This document shows, piece after piece, positions 52,567 to 63,372 of a DNA stretch of 64,000 nt; within the stretch, counting starts at the first letter, position 1; every line of letters starts with the position of its first letter. The DNA comes from Acanthaster planci (lineage: Eukaryota; Echinodermata; Asteroidea; Valvatida; Acanthasteridae). The stretch spans positions 577,321 through 641,320 of the forward strand of contig NW_019091519.1 in the NCBI RefSeq assembly GCF_001949145.1, given 5' to 3'. The notes below the pieces were generated by a model. It was given only the letters and a program-made list of their open reading frames with translations. It was not told the DNA's origin and ran no database searches. Made by a program: the position numbers and the translations under genes.

Positions 52567-55500
52567 GTGAGTGCTAAATAATTAAAACAAGGGAAGAGTT
52601 CCATATACAGACACCAGTAAGTGTTCCTTACATATAGTTATACTATATAGCCTTCAGAAAGCAAAAACGTGTCTAGAAAAGTTCAACTGAGGAGCGGAAA
52701 AACCAAATTGTGTAATCAGAAAACACATGAGTTTTAGACCAGTCTCATTGGGTTTGTGCACGGTGTGTCAAGTGCGTCCGTATATGGAACTCTTTCATAA
52801 AACAAAAACATCCAGTTGCGTGTTACTTCTTAACCCTAACACTCCTCAATCCTTCACCTGTTGGAGGACTGAGGAGTGTTAGGGTTAAGGAAAGAATTCC
52901 CATATACATGTCTATGGTTGCCACTCTTCACTAATTTTCCCTTGTATTAAGCCCAGCTGTTGGCCATCTGAAAGCAATAAAATGATGGAGGCCTTCATCA
53001 TGTACATGTAGTGAAAAGTCAAATTTAGCACTAGCAGGGAAAAAAATTAGGTAAAACACTCAGAATTTTCAGACCAGTCTATGATGATGATGATAGGGTT
53101 TGTGCCCACAGTCACTGGTGGGGGATTGTGTTCTTTGGGACCCCCCAGTTTTCTTGTCATTTTAATCTTGCAAAACGGGTATTATAAGTCCCCTAAAGAA
53201 CAAAGCCAATGCTCTCTTTATTCAAATTATTGCGCTGACCCTATTTTTTGGAAATTTCAAATTGTAAATTGTGAGAAAATGTGACTTTCTTACTAATAAA
53301 CTAGCCATGCAAATTTAAATCCACCGTGTGTCATCTGTTAAAACACACACTCATAATTTCCCGCAAAACTGAAAACCCTTCCCTCTTTTGAAAACATCAA
53401 CCCTACACTTATTGAGCATGATGTCACAGTCATCTACCAAGTTGAATTGACAAGTTAAAATGTAACTCTCTCCTCTATTTTAGGAACAAGGTCCCCAAAT
53501 TTACAATCCCTATGGGTGGTCCGTATATAACTAATAGTACCTTTTCAAGTGGCCGTTTTTCAACCGATGCCATAAATATTGCTGTATGCCTTGTGTACAA
53601 ACCCCATGACACTGGTCGGAACAATTCTAAGTGTTTTCTAAGTGAATAGGGCCTACCTCAATACATGTAAGTCGCTGAAGGAAAAAACGAGTGGCATCTG
53701 TATTTAGGGCCTTGATGGACTTCTTTCCATCAAATGTTAAGTTAAATTGCAATGATGTTTTATTTTTCTTTTTTTTGTGAAACCATGTGATGTCATTTCT
53801 GGAAGAAATATCCATCTTGGGAATTCAAGTCCACAAAAACAATGTAAGCAAGAAACCCAAAATCAGACTTTTCACAGTGCAATGTTGCAGTCCTCCAAAA
53901 CACCGACCACACACGTTGAGTTACTGGCTGGTATGGTACAAAAGCGAGAACATAATCAGTACCTGTTCGTGGCCAAATATTCATGCCTCTTATTTTCTCT
54001 CGTCTATAAGAGTAAAAAGTTGCCACAAAAGGAGGGATATTGCAGCCATTTAACATGAACCATTCAAGATGCACAATTCTTGGTTCTGTATGAAATCAAG
54101 GACACAATTCCTATTCAGGCTGTGAATTTACCGATTATTAAAAAGCAATCGATATTTGACCAGAGCTGGTTGGAGGTCCCCAACGTTGCGTTTCTTCTTT
54201 CCCTGATTTAGTATCCTGTTGGACATTACAGGATGACCAGTGGCTATTGCCTTGTTTATCTCTTGTTTTCTGGATATGGTTCAGGAGGAGGTTACTGAAC
54301 AGAATGGAGAGGCTACCAACGACGCGCCCTTTGAACCCTGGTATCAGGTACAGGTGACAGGGGCCACGAAAAATGGCAGCACCATCATCTTTGACGTGGT
54401 CACAAAGAAGGTGAGAATTTCCTTCACCCTGGTTTGGATGGAAGGGAAGTGGGCAGGATACCAGGTTGGGAGGAATGGTCAGGGTTCCAGGTTGGGAGGA
54501 ATGGTCAGGATTCCAGCTTAAATGGGAGCCACAAGGGGGAAGTGTGAACAATGACCGTTTGTCAACGACTGGTCCCTTTTGCTTGGTACAAATGTATATT
54601 TTTTGTGTACAGGTTAAATCAACAGGAGAAATTGACCGGTTGACCACTGGTGGTCAGTAAATTGTCATCACTTGAATTTGCCCCATGGTACAGTGTCCTA
54701 TATCCACATGTGCATGTATGTACTCTGTCAAAATTATCTACCAATGTTTTTTTTTTTAACCTGATGTGATGCACATGTATCCATATACCACTTGCAGGGG
54801 CGTAACCGGGGGGGGGAGGGTTGCAAGGTGACCGTCTTGGAGACGTTGTTGCAAAGTTGTTTATTTTTTATGGGGGGATTGAAAGTGCCAGCATTTTAGA
54901 AACGGAATCACCACCTTTCCTTGGAGGCATAGGAGGGATGGGCGAAGACTCTCTTCCACACGTACACATACATAGTGAATACAGTTCATCAGAAGTCGTT
55001 CACAATGACACACTTGCCACTCTCTGATTTTTTAAATTTCCTTGTTGTGGTCAGAAATTTTACACCTATCACTACTGGCTGCATCCATTTAACTGTAGGT
55101 GTGTGTGTTTTCAACTTTGGAAAAGCTGATAAAATTACAGTGCTCTCTGTGCTCTGCTCGTATTTTTCAGGGGGGCACTGAAAGCCTGTAAACGGTAGCC
55201 TGTACATACCGGTAGGTCATGTACATTTCAAGATTTCAAATGCAAAGGAGGGAAGGTTAGATGGGTGGAAGGGGCATGGACCTTCATTGGGGGAATGTAA
55301 CACCCCTCCCCCCCCAAAAATGGGTTGCACGTCGGTTGGTTACTAACTTCTTAAACATGGCTAATAAATTTTAGGGAGGCACTTGGATAGCTCAGATTGC
55401 ATTATGTCCAGTTTAACACTTGAGGTTGGAAGACTATCTTTTTATTCATGCTGCATTGAGGCTGTGCTCAGGCTCTGCAGGTATCCTGTTGAATCTAACA

Positions 55501-58500
55501 GAATCCATGAAAACGTGCATCGTGCTGGTCCCTACAGATTGCAATGGTTTCACTTTCAGCAGGAGTTCTGAATTGCACTTGTCAGATGAGCAAAATTCAA
55601 CAGAATTGCCTGTCGTTGGCTTGTCAGGAGGGTTATATCAATTCACATCACTTGGCCTTGTTCTTTTTATCTAGTCATTGATCAGTTGCCGTGTGCTAAA
55701 TATCAAGTTGAATAACAGTATTTCTTTTTCAATGTTTCTATGGAGCAAATAGGTTAGAGATGGAATCACTAAAGTGTTTGACAGTATCCTGATCAGATGC
55801 ATGCAAATAACTCTCAATTAAGAATTAAGCTCCAGACGCAAGTCTTGTGATTCAATATCATTAGAGATGCTGGTAACGTGTGCTCAGTGATCGCAAACAA
55901 TGTCAGTTTTGCTTTTGATTTGCCGGGCCGTGCAAGCAGGAAAAGGCATGTGTCATCGTGCTGTGTAGTATGATCCACTTCCTGTTCGTGGTTGCTGGCA
56001 GTGTATTTGTAGTATTGTGCCTTACCTTGGAGTCTAAGAAGGCATTAGACAACAGACAGGGGATGGGGGGTTATGCTTTTAACATGTACATGTGTGGGGA
56101 TGGGGGTTAGGAACTAAATCAGGCAGTTTCAAAGTGCACTTTTTAAAAAGCAAACTTCCTGTACTTGTAGGTCATTGTACAATTGTACATGTTCATCTTC
56201 TGTGCATAATATCATGCATCTTATTACTACATGTACATGTACACAAGGTTCTTTCTCATCACAGTGTGGAATAAACCCTGATCTTGCCATGTCTCCCGTA
56301 CCTATGGTATAGGTCTCCCATGACATTTACTTGCAACTTCTTAAGTTTCCCAGAAAGCCTAAATTACCCAAGCTTTAGTAGGGTTTCTCATAAAAAGCAA
56401 GTTCCTTTTTTTTCCCACTAGATTTTGCTGAAGCTGGTAGAGACAAAATCAGACTTCTGTATCTTGTATGGTACATGTATATGAACATACAAATGTGCAC
56501 TACAAATTCATGTACGTTGTACATGGATGCACAATCATGATATTATCAGTTTGTTAAATGTTTATTACTCGATCCTCCAAAATCCTCTAGGAGGTTTTGG
56601 GGGATTTTGGAGGATCGAGGATGTGTGGCTGATTGGATGCACTGTGTCAAGGACAGGTTGTGAGTCAGACCATGTGTTGTTTGTACTCGGCCATGGATAC
56701 AGTTATACATGAAATCATCTATACTGCTCCAGGATACCATTCACACCATCTCAACACAATAATAGGAATTACCCGAGGATCTTTAAGGATTGAGGCAGTG
56801 GGCACCCCTTAAAGGATCCTGTTCCAGAAGTATTGGAGGATTTTGGAGGATTTAGGCTGAATGCAATTTTTTGCATGGATAATCAGAGGATTTTGAAGGA
56901 TTGAGGATGGTGCCAAGCAAAAAAGCCAAGGGGGTTAGGGTTAATACATACGTAGATAAATGCTTCTCATTCAGCCATAACCCACACAAATTCACCGTAC
57001 AGGTACAAGTGCACGTCCAACAGTTGGTTTTGCTTGATTTTGTTGGATCTGTGACTGAAGAACAGTTGTGCTGCTATTTTGGTTCAGTTTTGTGCTTAAT
57101 GTTTTCATGCAATGGAACATGTACAGGGTACCATTGCATTACTACACTGTCAGATTTCTGCTGATTCAGAAAAATTTCTAATTATTGCTGTGACTGGCAC
57201 ATGCTTTGTACATGTAAATGTACACACCTTCAAATGTCCGAATGCATCCCCCCATTCTAAACCTGTTGGAAAATTTTCCCACTAATTTGAAGATGATACA
57301 TAATAAGTAAATAAAAGTACACCTTGAGATTCTCCGTCCACCTGCCACCTGCCCTTTTCTGTTTTGTTTTTAAACAAAAACGTCACCTGTCAAGCTGTGT
57401 AATCTACAGATCTTAGGCGGACTGCTTGCACCTGACCGTATTTCAGAATGACGAGCTCATATATGTTCCTGTTTTATTAATCCTGTGCGGTGTCCCCATT
57501 CACCAAACACCTTGGCATCCTCTACAGTCTACACATGACCGGCGTGGTGGCTAAATGTTTTACACGTGCAGATCTGCACAAAGAGTTGTGCCAAATCTTT
57601 TTACAGTTAATATGCAATCACGTTAAACAGCATGCACTGATGGATGGCAGGTGTTGATTGGATTTTACTTCATCCTTTGTGCTGTATGATCAGGCTTTGC
57701 ATGTTCTGTCAGGTAGTGCTTAACACTACTTACATGCAGAGCCGTGCATACGATAGAGATGCATGTAGTTGCAATATGAGTATCACCATTGTTGGAAGCA
57801 AACTGGCCGGTATGTTAGCCAGTATAAAATAGCTGCGCGCTCCACTGTGCACATAAAAACAGCAATTTTGTTTCAGAAATCTGAAGTTGGCACTACTCTC
57901 TGTATACACAGCTCTGCTTATATGTACAGGTATTTGTATTAGTAATATAAAGACAGTGTAACCCAATAAAATGCGTATGTTTGTATGCCATTCGACAAGG
58001 TTGAAATTCATTTTGTTCCCTCTGTTTTCTAGATATCAAGATCAGTCATCTGGATTCCCAAAGTGTTTACTTTTAAACTCTTAGGGAAAATTCTTGTTCA
58101 TTCTTACAAAATGCAATGATAACAGATGTTTTCCTGGTGCACTTTAGCTAAAACCACAAACCTTCACACAAGAGAAATCTTTTTGTGTACCACTTTTGCA
58201 GTTAGAAGAGGGTGGGCAGGAAGCGACGGTTCAGCGTGTTTATGAAGACGTTGAGTGGCTCCACCATTGCCTCATGACGGATACTGACACTAGCGGAATC
58301 ATCGTAAGTATTGACGTCAAAACTGTGAGAATTTTTGGGAGACTTCTGTAAGCCTGTCCCTCCTTAATCTTCGGAAATGTTTCAAGGCATTTTAGAGGAT
58401 CTTTGAAGATTGAGGCTGTTTGTGGTTAAAATGTGTGGCTGATTTTCAAGGATGCTTTATTAATGTCAAAGTCTTGCGCTTGGCCTTGTGCTGTTTGCTC

Positions 58501-61500
58501 AGCCTACAGGTACATAACTTCAGCCCTAGAGTTTTCTTGAAGTCATATAAACTGATGTGAATAACCAAAGGATTTTGAGGGATTGAGGCAGTGCCAGTCC
58601 TCCAAGGAACTCATTCAAGATGCAACCTGGAGTTCCCTGGAATTTATAGTCCGAAGACTGTGAAGATGTGAGGATGGATCCCAGCAAAGTGGACCCAGCT
58701 GGTTAGGACGGATCCTTCAAATTCTGTCTCTGGCCAGAAACTATGACACATTCCTTGCACTTCAATTTCAAGAAGGGGCCTCAAGTCCCATGTGAAGCTT
58801 ACCTCTTCCTCATTCCTGCAGACTCCTCTGAACCTCCCGGTATGCTTGTGAAGGATTACTTTGAAATCGTGCTGCTGTTGCATAGTTCAGAAATTTGGCG
58901 GTGATTTCAAATTATTGGTCAGTACTCCCCCCCTTCAATTCTGTATTCCACCCACCCCCTTCCGGCAAACTTTGTGTCTGTGCGTAAGGGCCTGTTTGTT
59001 TTACGTGGACATCCAAATCTCAATCGGCAATCCATTGTGGGTTCACTGACACCAGAACCTGCCTCATGGATGGAGCAAACCGGTGTTGGGATCTGTGATT
59101 GAGATCCAGATCCTTATGAAACAAACGGGTCCTAAGACAAGACAATATTGTTTCCTGTGTAGATGCCACCCTTACCAGTGAGGCCTCTAGCATCGGCGGC
59201 AGATGCAGCGGCCAAGGCGAAGAGAGAGTTGGGCTCTGATGCCACGGTCAAAGGTCAGTACTGATACAGACTTATCGGAGGCGACGCTGTTACTGCGGTG
59301 GCACCAGACTCGTACACGCTCTTTAGACTCGACGCTCATAGTTGGGCAAGTTGTTTGAAGAGGTAATTAACATGCACCTGTGTGCGAGCTTGGGGCCTCT
59401 GCAGACGGCAAGTTTGGGCTTGATTTAACTGTGGTTTAACCACTGGTCATTTACACGTATTTTTTAACAACACAAACGTGCAGTACGGTCACACTTGGAT
59501 GACCCTAGTTGAAGTATGTTTTAAAATCTTACTGTCACTCATATGTTGCCATAGAGTATGGTTGTTTTGGTGCATACATAGTTTTGACATCTGAGATGAT
59601 AGCCCAATTGTGAATGCTTCATTCTCAGTATGAAAGGTCTATCTTGTGCAGCATAAATTAAGTACACATTTCATTTTTCAGCATTAACGTCCATCAACAA
59701 ATGAACTCAAACATGCAATGTATACCATAAAAGAATGTACCGAAAAAAGCTATGTATACAAAATGTATTGCTTAATACTTGTGAAATGAACTAAAAAAAA
59801 TTTTACCCAGGGGATGAATTTTACAAGCATTGCCGATCGCTGGAAAAATACTTGCAACTGGTTATCCGCCACAACTTCCTTGGAAAGAATGAATCTTTGG
59901 GCAAATTCCTCACGGAACCAGAGGTGAGGAAAAGTGTAGAGTTTCCTTTGATACTGGAAATGCCTTGACATAGACCCACATGGACTTCCTTAAATTATTT
60001 CATCCTTCACAGCATGTGCATTCATTTGGCATTTCCTAATTCAATGGTGCCACTCACTTCAGTAAAAACTTGGAATGGAATGGGTAATGTTGTGTGGAAT
60101 GACAGGCCCAATGTCTGCTATCTTCTCAATGTTCATTGTAGAAATTACAGTAGGCTGTTACATTGTACATAGTGTACGTCATCAGTGAAATCAGATTTGG
60201 TCAGTACTTGAAGCACTAAGTACTCAAATATTAGGACTAGACTCCAACACAAGTTAGCCAGTCTCAAGTTGAATCATAGGGTATTCAAAAGGTCATCCCT
60301 CTGGTCCGTTGGCACTAATTAATCCCCTGTTGCTTGTGACCTGACTGGTGACCTGACTCATGACCAGACATGTTACCTGACTCTTGACTGGACCAGACTT
60401 GTTGCCTGACTTGTGACCTGACTTGTGACCAACTTGTGGCCTGATGTGATTTTGCTGAATGATCACTCTGCACATTTGTTTGGATAATTTGGGATAGATA
60501 TTCATCCCTTTGGAACCCAGTTTTTACCGTTCAGATCTAGTGGCCCATATGTTTACATGTGCATGATCAGATTACCTGCTAACTTGTCAGATCCAACTTT
60601 GCACCTGTCTCCTTTTCTTCATCTCAGCCGCCTGTGCGAGCCAAGCTGAAGAACTCCTTCCTGACCAACTTGACCAAAGTGGTAGGTGAGGTGCGCAAGG
60701 GGGGCCACCAAGACCTGGACCCCTCCTTCCAGAAGGAGCGCAGCACCGTCAATGAGATGGTCAAGATCATGACAGACAGCAGCTTGCATTTCAATAACAT
60801 GCTGAACGTCAGTGAGAGTACGCCTGTTTTGTATTTTTTTCCATTTGTGCACCTATTATTGAACTTTTTGTTCGGTGATCCCAGCTTGTTAGTCAGAAAC
60901 TAAAACTTGCAATTTTTGTGTAGCGCACTCAACATTTTTTCAGACAGTTTTTAAATCACCTGTTAGTGTTTATGAACACTAGTGGTAGGTTTATGCTGAT
61001 CACCTTCAAATTTCACCCTTTCTCGTTTCTGGTTTTACAGCATTCTACTAGGTGTAGGGATCTGTAGTTCAACAACTACCAATGCTATAGTTGAGTCCAC
61101 CACATGTCCTTTTACAATTTCTTCACAAGTCCATAGTCTATGGATGGATGGATAGATTTGCGCCGGGGACGTTAATTAATTTTGGATTTTTGCCCTGCCA
61201 GACGTGCGTCGGGCTGCCGCATCTGACTTGAACCAGCCAGCCGACACTGGCAAGCTTGGTGGTTGAATGATTAAGACTTCTGCCCTAGTAAGCAGGAAAT
61301 TGTAGGTTCGAGTCCCACCCGAGTATGCTTGTTTTTTCTTCAGGAGCAAACGCTGAGTATACAGTGTTATAATACACGTCGGGCAGGGCAAAAGTCTAAA
61401 ATTAAGTCCAAGGTCATTTCATAAGACCAGTTATAAATAACATGGTGAACAGGAATATGACTCGACTTGTGAATGGATGACTTGCAGTGGAGTTGGAGGG

Positions 61501-63372
61501 GTGTGAGAAAGACTCAATTACATCATTGGCCACCACTTCGCATGAAGCTTGATATCATGATTTTGTCAAAAAATAGTTGTCATCGGTCTCCCTTTTATCA
61601 GGTTCCGACCTGTTCAGGATCTGCCTTAAGCCCATGACGAGTGCCACCGTACGGCTGTCAATTTCATCATCAATTTTGTATCTTTTACAGGATTTTCAGC
61701 CTCCCTGAACAATCTCTCTACAGCCTTGTGTCTGGCCAGCACTGCAGCCGAAGAAGGACCCGTTTCAGACCTCAATAAGTAAGCGTGACCACTGGGCGGA
61801 GGGGTCTAAGCCCCATATGTGGCCCCAGCTGTGAGCGGGATTTCAGCTCCGACTAAGTTTTGTAAATTCAGTCCTTTCAGTTCAGACCTTTGGTCTTGAA
61901 GCAGCTCCATGTTGAACTGACTGTCATCATTAGTGAGAGGCCAAAGTTTGGAATCTTTCAAAAGATGAAGCAAAAACTGGGGATGAGGTTGGGTTTTTGG
62001 AAAACGTCCTGTGATGACTGATTGTGGTCCTCATTCATTTTTGAACCCAGTTAGTCCATACCGGTGGAGAATCCGAGCATTGTCACTGTTGTCTGCTCCG
62101 CCAAAATGAGGAATAAGTAGTGCATTGTAGTGCTCAGAATTGATTGAAAATGCCAACCTTGTAGTTGAATAATAATGGAAATTATTTTGTGCATAAAAAG
62201 TGTCTTAGACTGCTAGTGATGTTTTACAACATTTTATAAATATTTTTGCTGTTTCTTTTCCCATTTATTAGTCCCAACATGTTTTCCAAACTTTCGGCGT
62301 TCATCTCAGAACCAAGATTTCAGAATTTCTTCCTTCAAATCCCAAACCCTCTGTGCCAAATAACCAAATATGTACGGCTTGGCTCTTGGCAGTACTTTGT
62401 CCCCAGCTGCTCCTTATTGGCAACTCCAGTCATGCATGCAGTAGCAACACTTGACTGTTGCGATTGTTGGCTTTTTTTTTTTTCTCTGGATAAGCAGAAA
62501 AATGAGAAAGGACAGAATACCGGTTAAACAAAACCAGAAGACATTCTGCCATGTGAGCATTTCTCAGAAAAATGTGAAAGAGAGAAACTTCAAACAACAA
62601 AAGCATGAGCTTCATGAAAGCAACAAAGTGACAGGAACGAGTCATTGATTGTGGAGTCATGAAATAATGGACCTTTTCCATGAAATATGCAAATTGGACT
62701 GGCACATGCGCACTACTACCACTGGTTGGCAAGTGCAGCCGTCAACACTGTGGGTAGTATAGGCGAGCTGCTAGTAACCATAACCTGGAGCATTGATGGT
62801 CAGTCAAAACCATATTACAGCCTTTGCCCGATACTTGAGCACACTTTTTTCAAAACTAAATGAAGTTTTCAGTGTCCTGAGGTTAGAAAGTAACAGTTCC
62901 TTGTCTTAAGTTTGCACTCATGTCAAACTATACTAGCACAGAAACGGCGATAGTGACGTGCGCATGGAGATTTGTATTTTTACGTCAAAGATTTAAGCAA
63001 CTTTGCCAACCAGTGGTAGTAATGCGCATGCGCCTGCCTTATTTGCATATTTCATGGGAAAGGTCCATCATAAAACGCATCGAAGACAAAAAACCCCGAA
63101 TTTATTCAGAAGAGAAATCGACAAAGTGGGTTACGGATTACGAGAAGTTGTACTGAATCTCATGTCCCTGCTTGTTGGCCAGTGGATACTAAGCTAGGAT
63201 CTGTTATGTAATTTTCTTATGTATGGTCCCTGCCACTTTTTTCAGGTTGCAGTTGCATTTTGCCAAGGCTGTTGAGCATTACTCCCACGGAATCGACATC
63301 TTTGTTGCCAACGACGAGCAGACGCTGGGGTTCTGCCTGGACCACTATGCAAAATACTTGGATTCAGAGAAG
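52564..63372 (+). CDS. SNX5/6/32-like PX-BAR sorting nexin, 3'-partial
   Basis: SNX5/6 proteins are the non-PI3P-binding partners in endosomal SNX-BAR tubules (established). Exons: ATG 52564-52566 (proposed), 54285-54410, 58202-58303, 59163-59251, 59811-59923, 60628-60817, 61691-61778, 63246-63372, continuing past the window. The N-terminal half is a PX domain: WYQVQVTGATKNGSTIIFDV, then RVYEDVEWLHHCL (aligned with SNX5 RQHEDFVWLHD), SGIIMPPLPVRP and DEFYKHCRSLEKYLQLVIRH. The canonical PX Arg-Arg-Tyr-Ser is not present, as in SNX5/6. The second half is the start of a BAR helix bundle (KNSFLTNLTKVVGEVRKGG; FQKERSTVNEMVKIMTDSS; LQLHFAKAVEHYSHGIDIFV). All junctions keep phase except in exon 59163-59251, where the printed sequence is out of frame. 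Orthology to one particular SNX is not certain. Confidence 0.78.
52591..52797 (+). mobile_element. hAT-like MITE family, copy 2
   Basis: Termini GGGAAGAGTTCCATATAC and, inverted, TGAAAGAGTTCCATATAC. A perfect 8-bp target duplication TAAAACAA lies at 52583-52590 and 52798-52805. 207 bp, non-coding. It starts 24 nt after the proposed exon 1 donor of the sorting nexin. It aligns in opposite orientation with 49085-49312. Confidence 0.78.
52830..52888. repeat. Near-perfect hairpin abutting MITE copy 3
   Basis: Left arm TTAACCCTAACACTCCTCA (from 52830) and right arm TGAGGAGTGTTAGGGTTAA (to 52888). The pairing extends a few bases inward with one mismatch, around a short loop. The right arm ends exactly where the third MITE copy begins. 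Confidence 0.75.
52889..53122 (+). mobile_element. hAT-like MITE family, copy 3 (3' end lost)
   Basis: Starts GGAAAGAATTCCCATATAC and keeps internal words of copy 2 in the same order: CTGAAAGCAA, GAAAAGTCAA, TTTTCAGACCAGTCT, GGGTTTGTGC. The right terminal repeat is not recognisable, so the end is approximate. Confidence 0.55.
56569..56910. repeat. GGATTTTGGAGGATTGAGG repeat cluster with hairpin
   Basis: 56569-56586 CTCGATCCTCCAAAATCC pairs with 56602-56619 GGATTTTGGAGGATCGAG. Further degenerate copies follow up to about 56910. A related stretch occurs at 58376-58680 with the same order of words (ATGTGTGGCTGATT, then GGATTGAGGCAGTG), so these are two copies of one longer degenerate element. 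Confidence 0.55.
58376..58680. repeat. Second copy of the GGATTGAGGCAGTG-type repeat
   Basis: It shares with 56610-56830 the ordered words ATGTGTGGCTGATT, TGTGTTGTTTG/TGTGCTGTTTG and GGATTGAGGCAGTG. It lies in the sorting nexin intron 58304-59162. Confidence 0.45.
59163..59251 (+). other. Sorting nexin exon with an apparent frameshift
   Basis: It enters in phase 0 as MPPLPVRP, which fits the PX domain. In that frame it meets TGA at 59235-59237. The following exon needs phase 1, which the last part of this exon supplies in another frame (GSDATVK-G-DEFYK). The exon is 89 nt long; 91 or 88 would work. The shift falls in or near the GA-rich run at about 59219-59226. A base-calling or assembly indel, or a natural allele, could explain it. 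Confidence 0.6.
60333..60444. repeat. Degenerate ACTTGTGACCTG tandem array
   Basis: About nine loosely conserved 11-13 bp units of the form CTTGTGACCTGA. The sequence to its left (TCTCAAGTTGAATCATAGGG) resembles 11148-11167 (TCTCAAGTTGGATCATCGGC), where another GTCTTGTG-type array follows. Confidence 0.6.
61176..61405. mobile_element. TTAA-flanked inverted-repeat element carrying a tRNA-like Pol III promoter
   Basis: About 31-bp terminal inverted repeats: TTAATTTTGGATTTTTGCCC and, inverted from the right end, TTAATTTTAGACTTTTGCCC, both continuing TGCC-GACGTG. TTAA is at each outer end. Inside is a tRNA-like segment with an A-box-like TGGCAAGCTTGGTGG (61248-61262) and a perfect B box GGTTCGAGTCC (61305-61315). 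The T-arm is GTAGG/CCCAC with one mispair. It lies in the sorting nexin intron 60818-61690. Confidence 0.6.
62667..63068. mobile_element. 402-bp element with about 67-bp terminal inverted repeats
   Basis: The left arm begins ATGGACCTTTTCCATGAAAT and runs through ATGCAAAT and ACTACTACCACTGGTTGGCA. The right arm is its inverted copy with about 10 differences. No reading frame of transposase type is present between them, and no clear target duplication was found. It lies in the sorting nexin intron 61779-63245. Confidence 0.7.

Larger units (their letters stand above)
52567..58201. other. First introns of the sorting nexin, repeat-rich
   Basis: Apart from exon 54285-54410 this stretch is non-coding. 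It holds two hAT-like MITE copies (52591-52797, 52889-53122), a hairpin (52830-52888), a 26-bp duplicated CCAGGTTGGGAGGAATGGTC unit at about 54461-54514, TACATG tracts, and a GGATTTTGGAGGAT repeat cluster from 56569. Confidence 0.6.

Noticed and set aside
54613-54652. Exon-like segment reading VKSTGEIDRLTTG after the first PX exon of the sorting nexin
   Set aside because: Forty nt would shift the frame into the next exon, and the PX domain is contiguous without it (FDVVTKK-LEEGGQ).
54796-54820. hAT-like end CAGGGGCGTAACCGGGG
   Set aside because: No matching inverted end or target duplication was found within the next kilobase.
61240-61330. Functional tRNA gene
   Set aside because: The B box is perfect, but the acceptor stem is not evident, the T-arm has a mispair and the anticodon arm is irregular. 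A tRNA-derived repeat is more likely.
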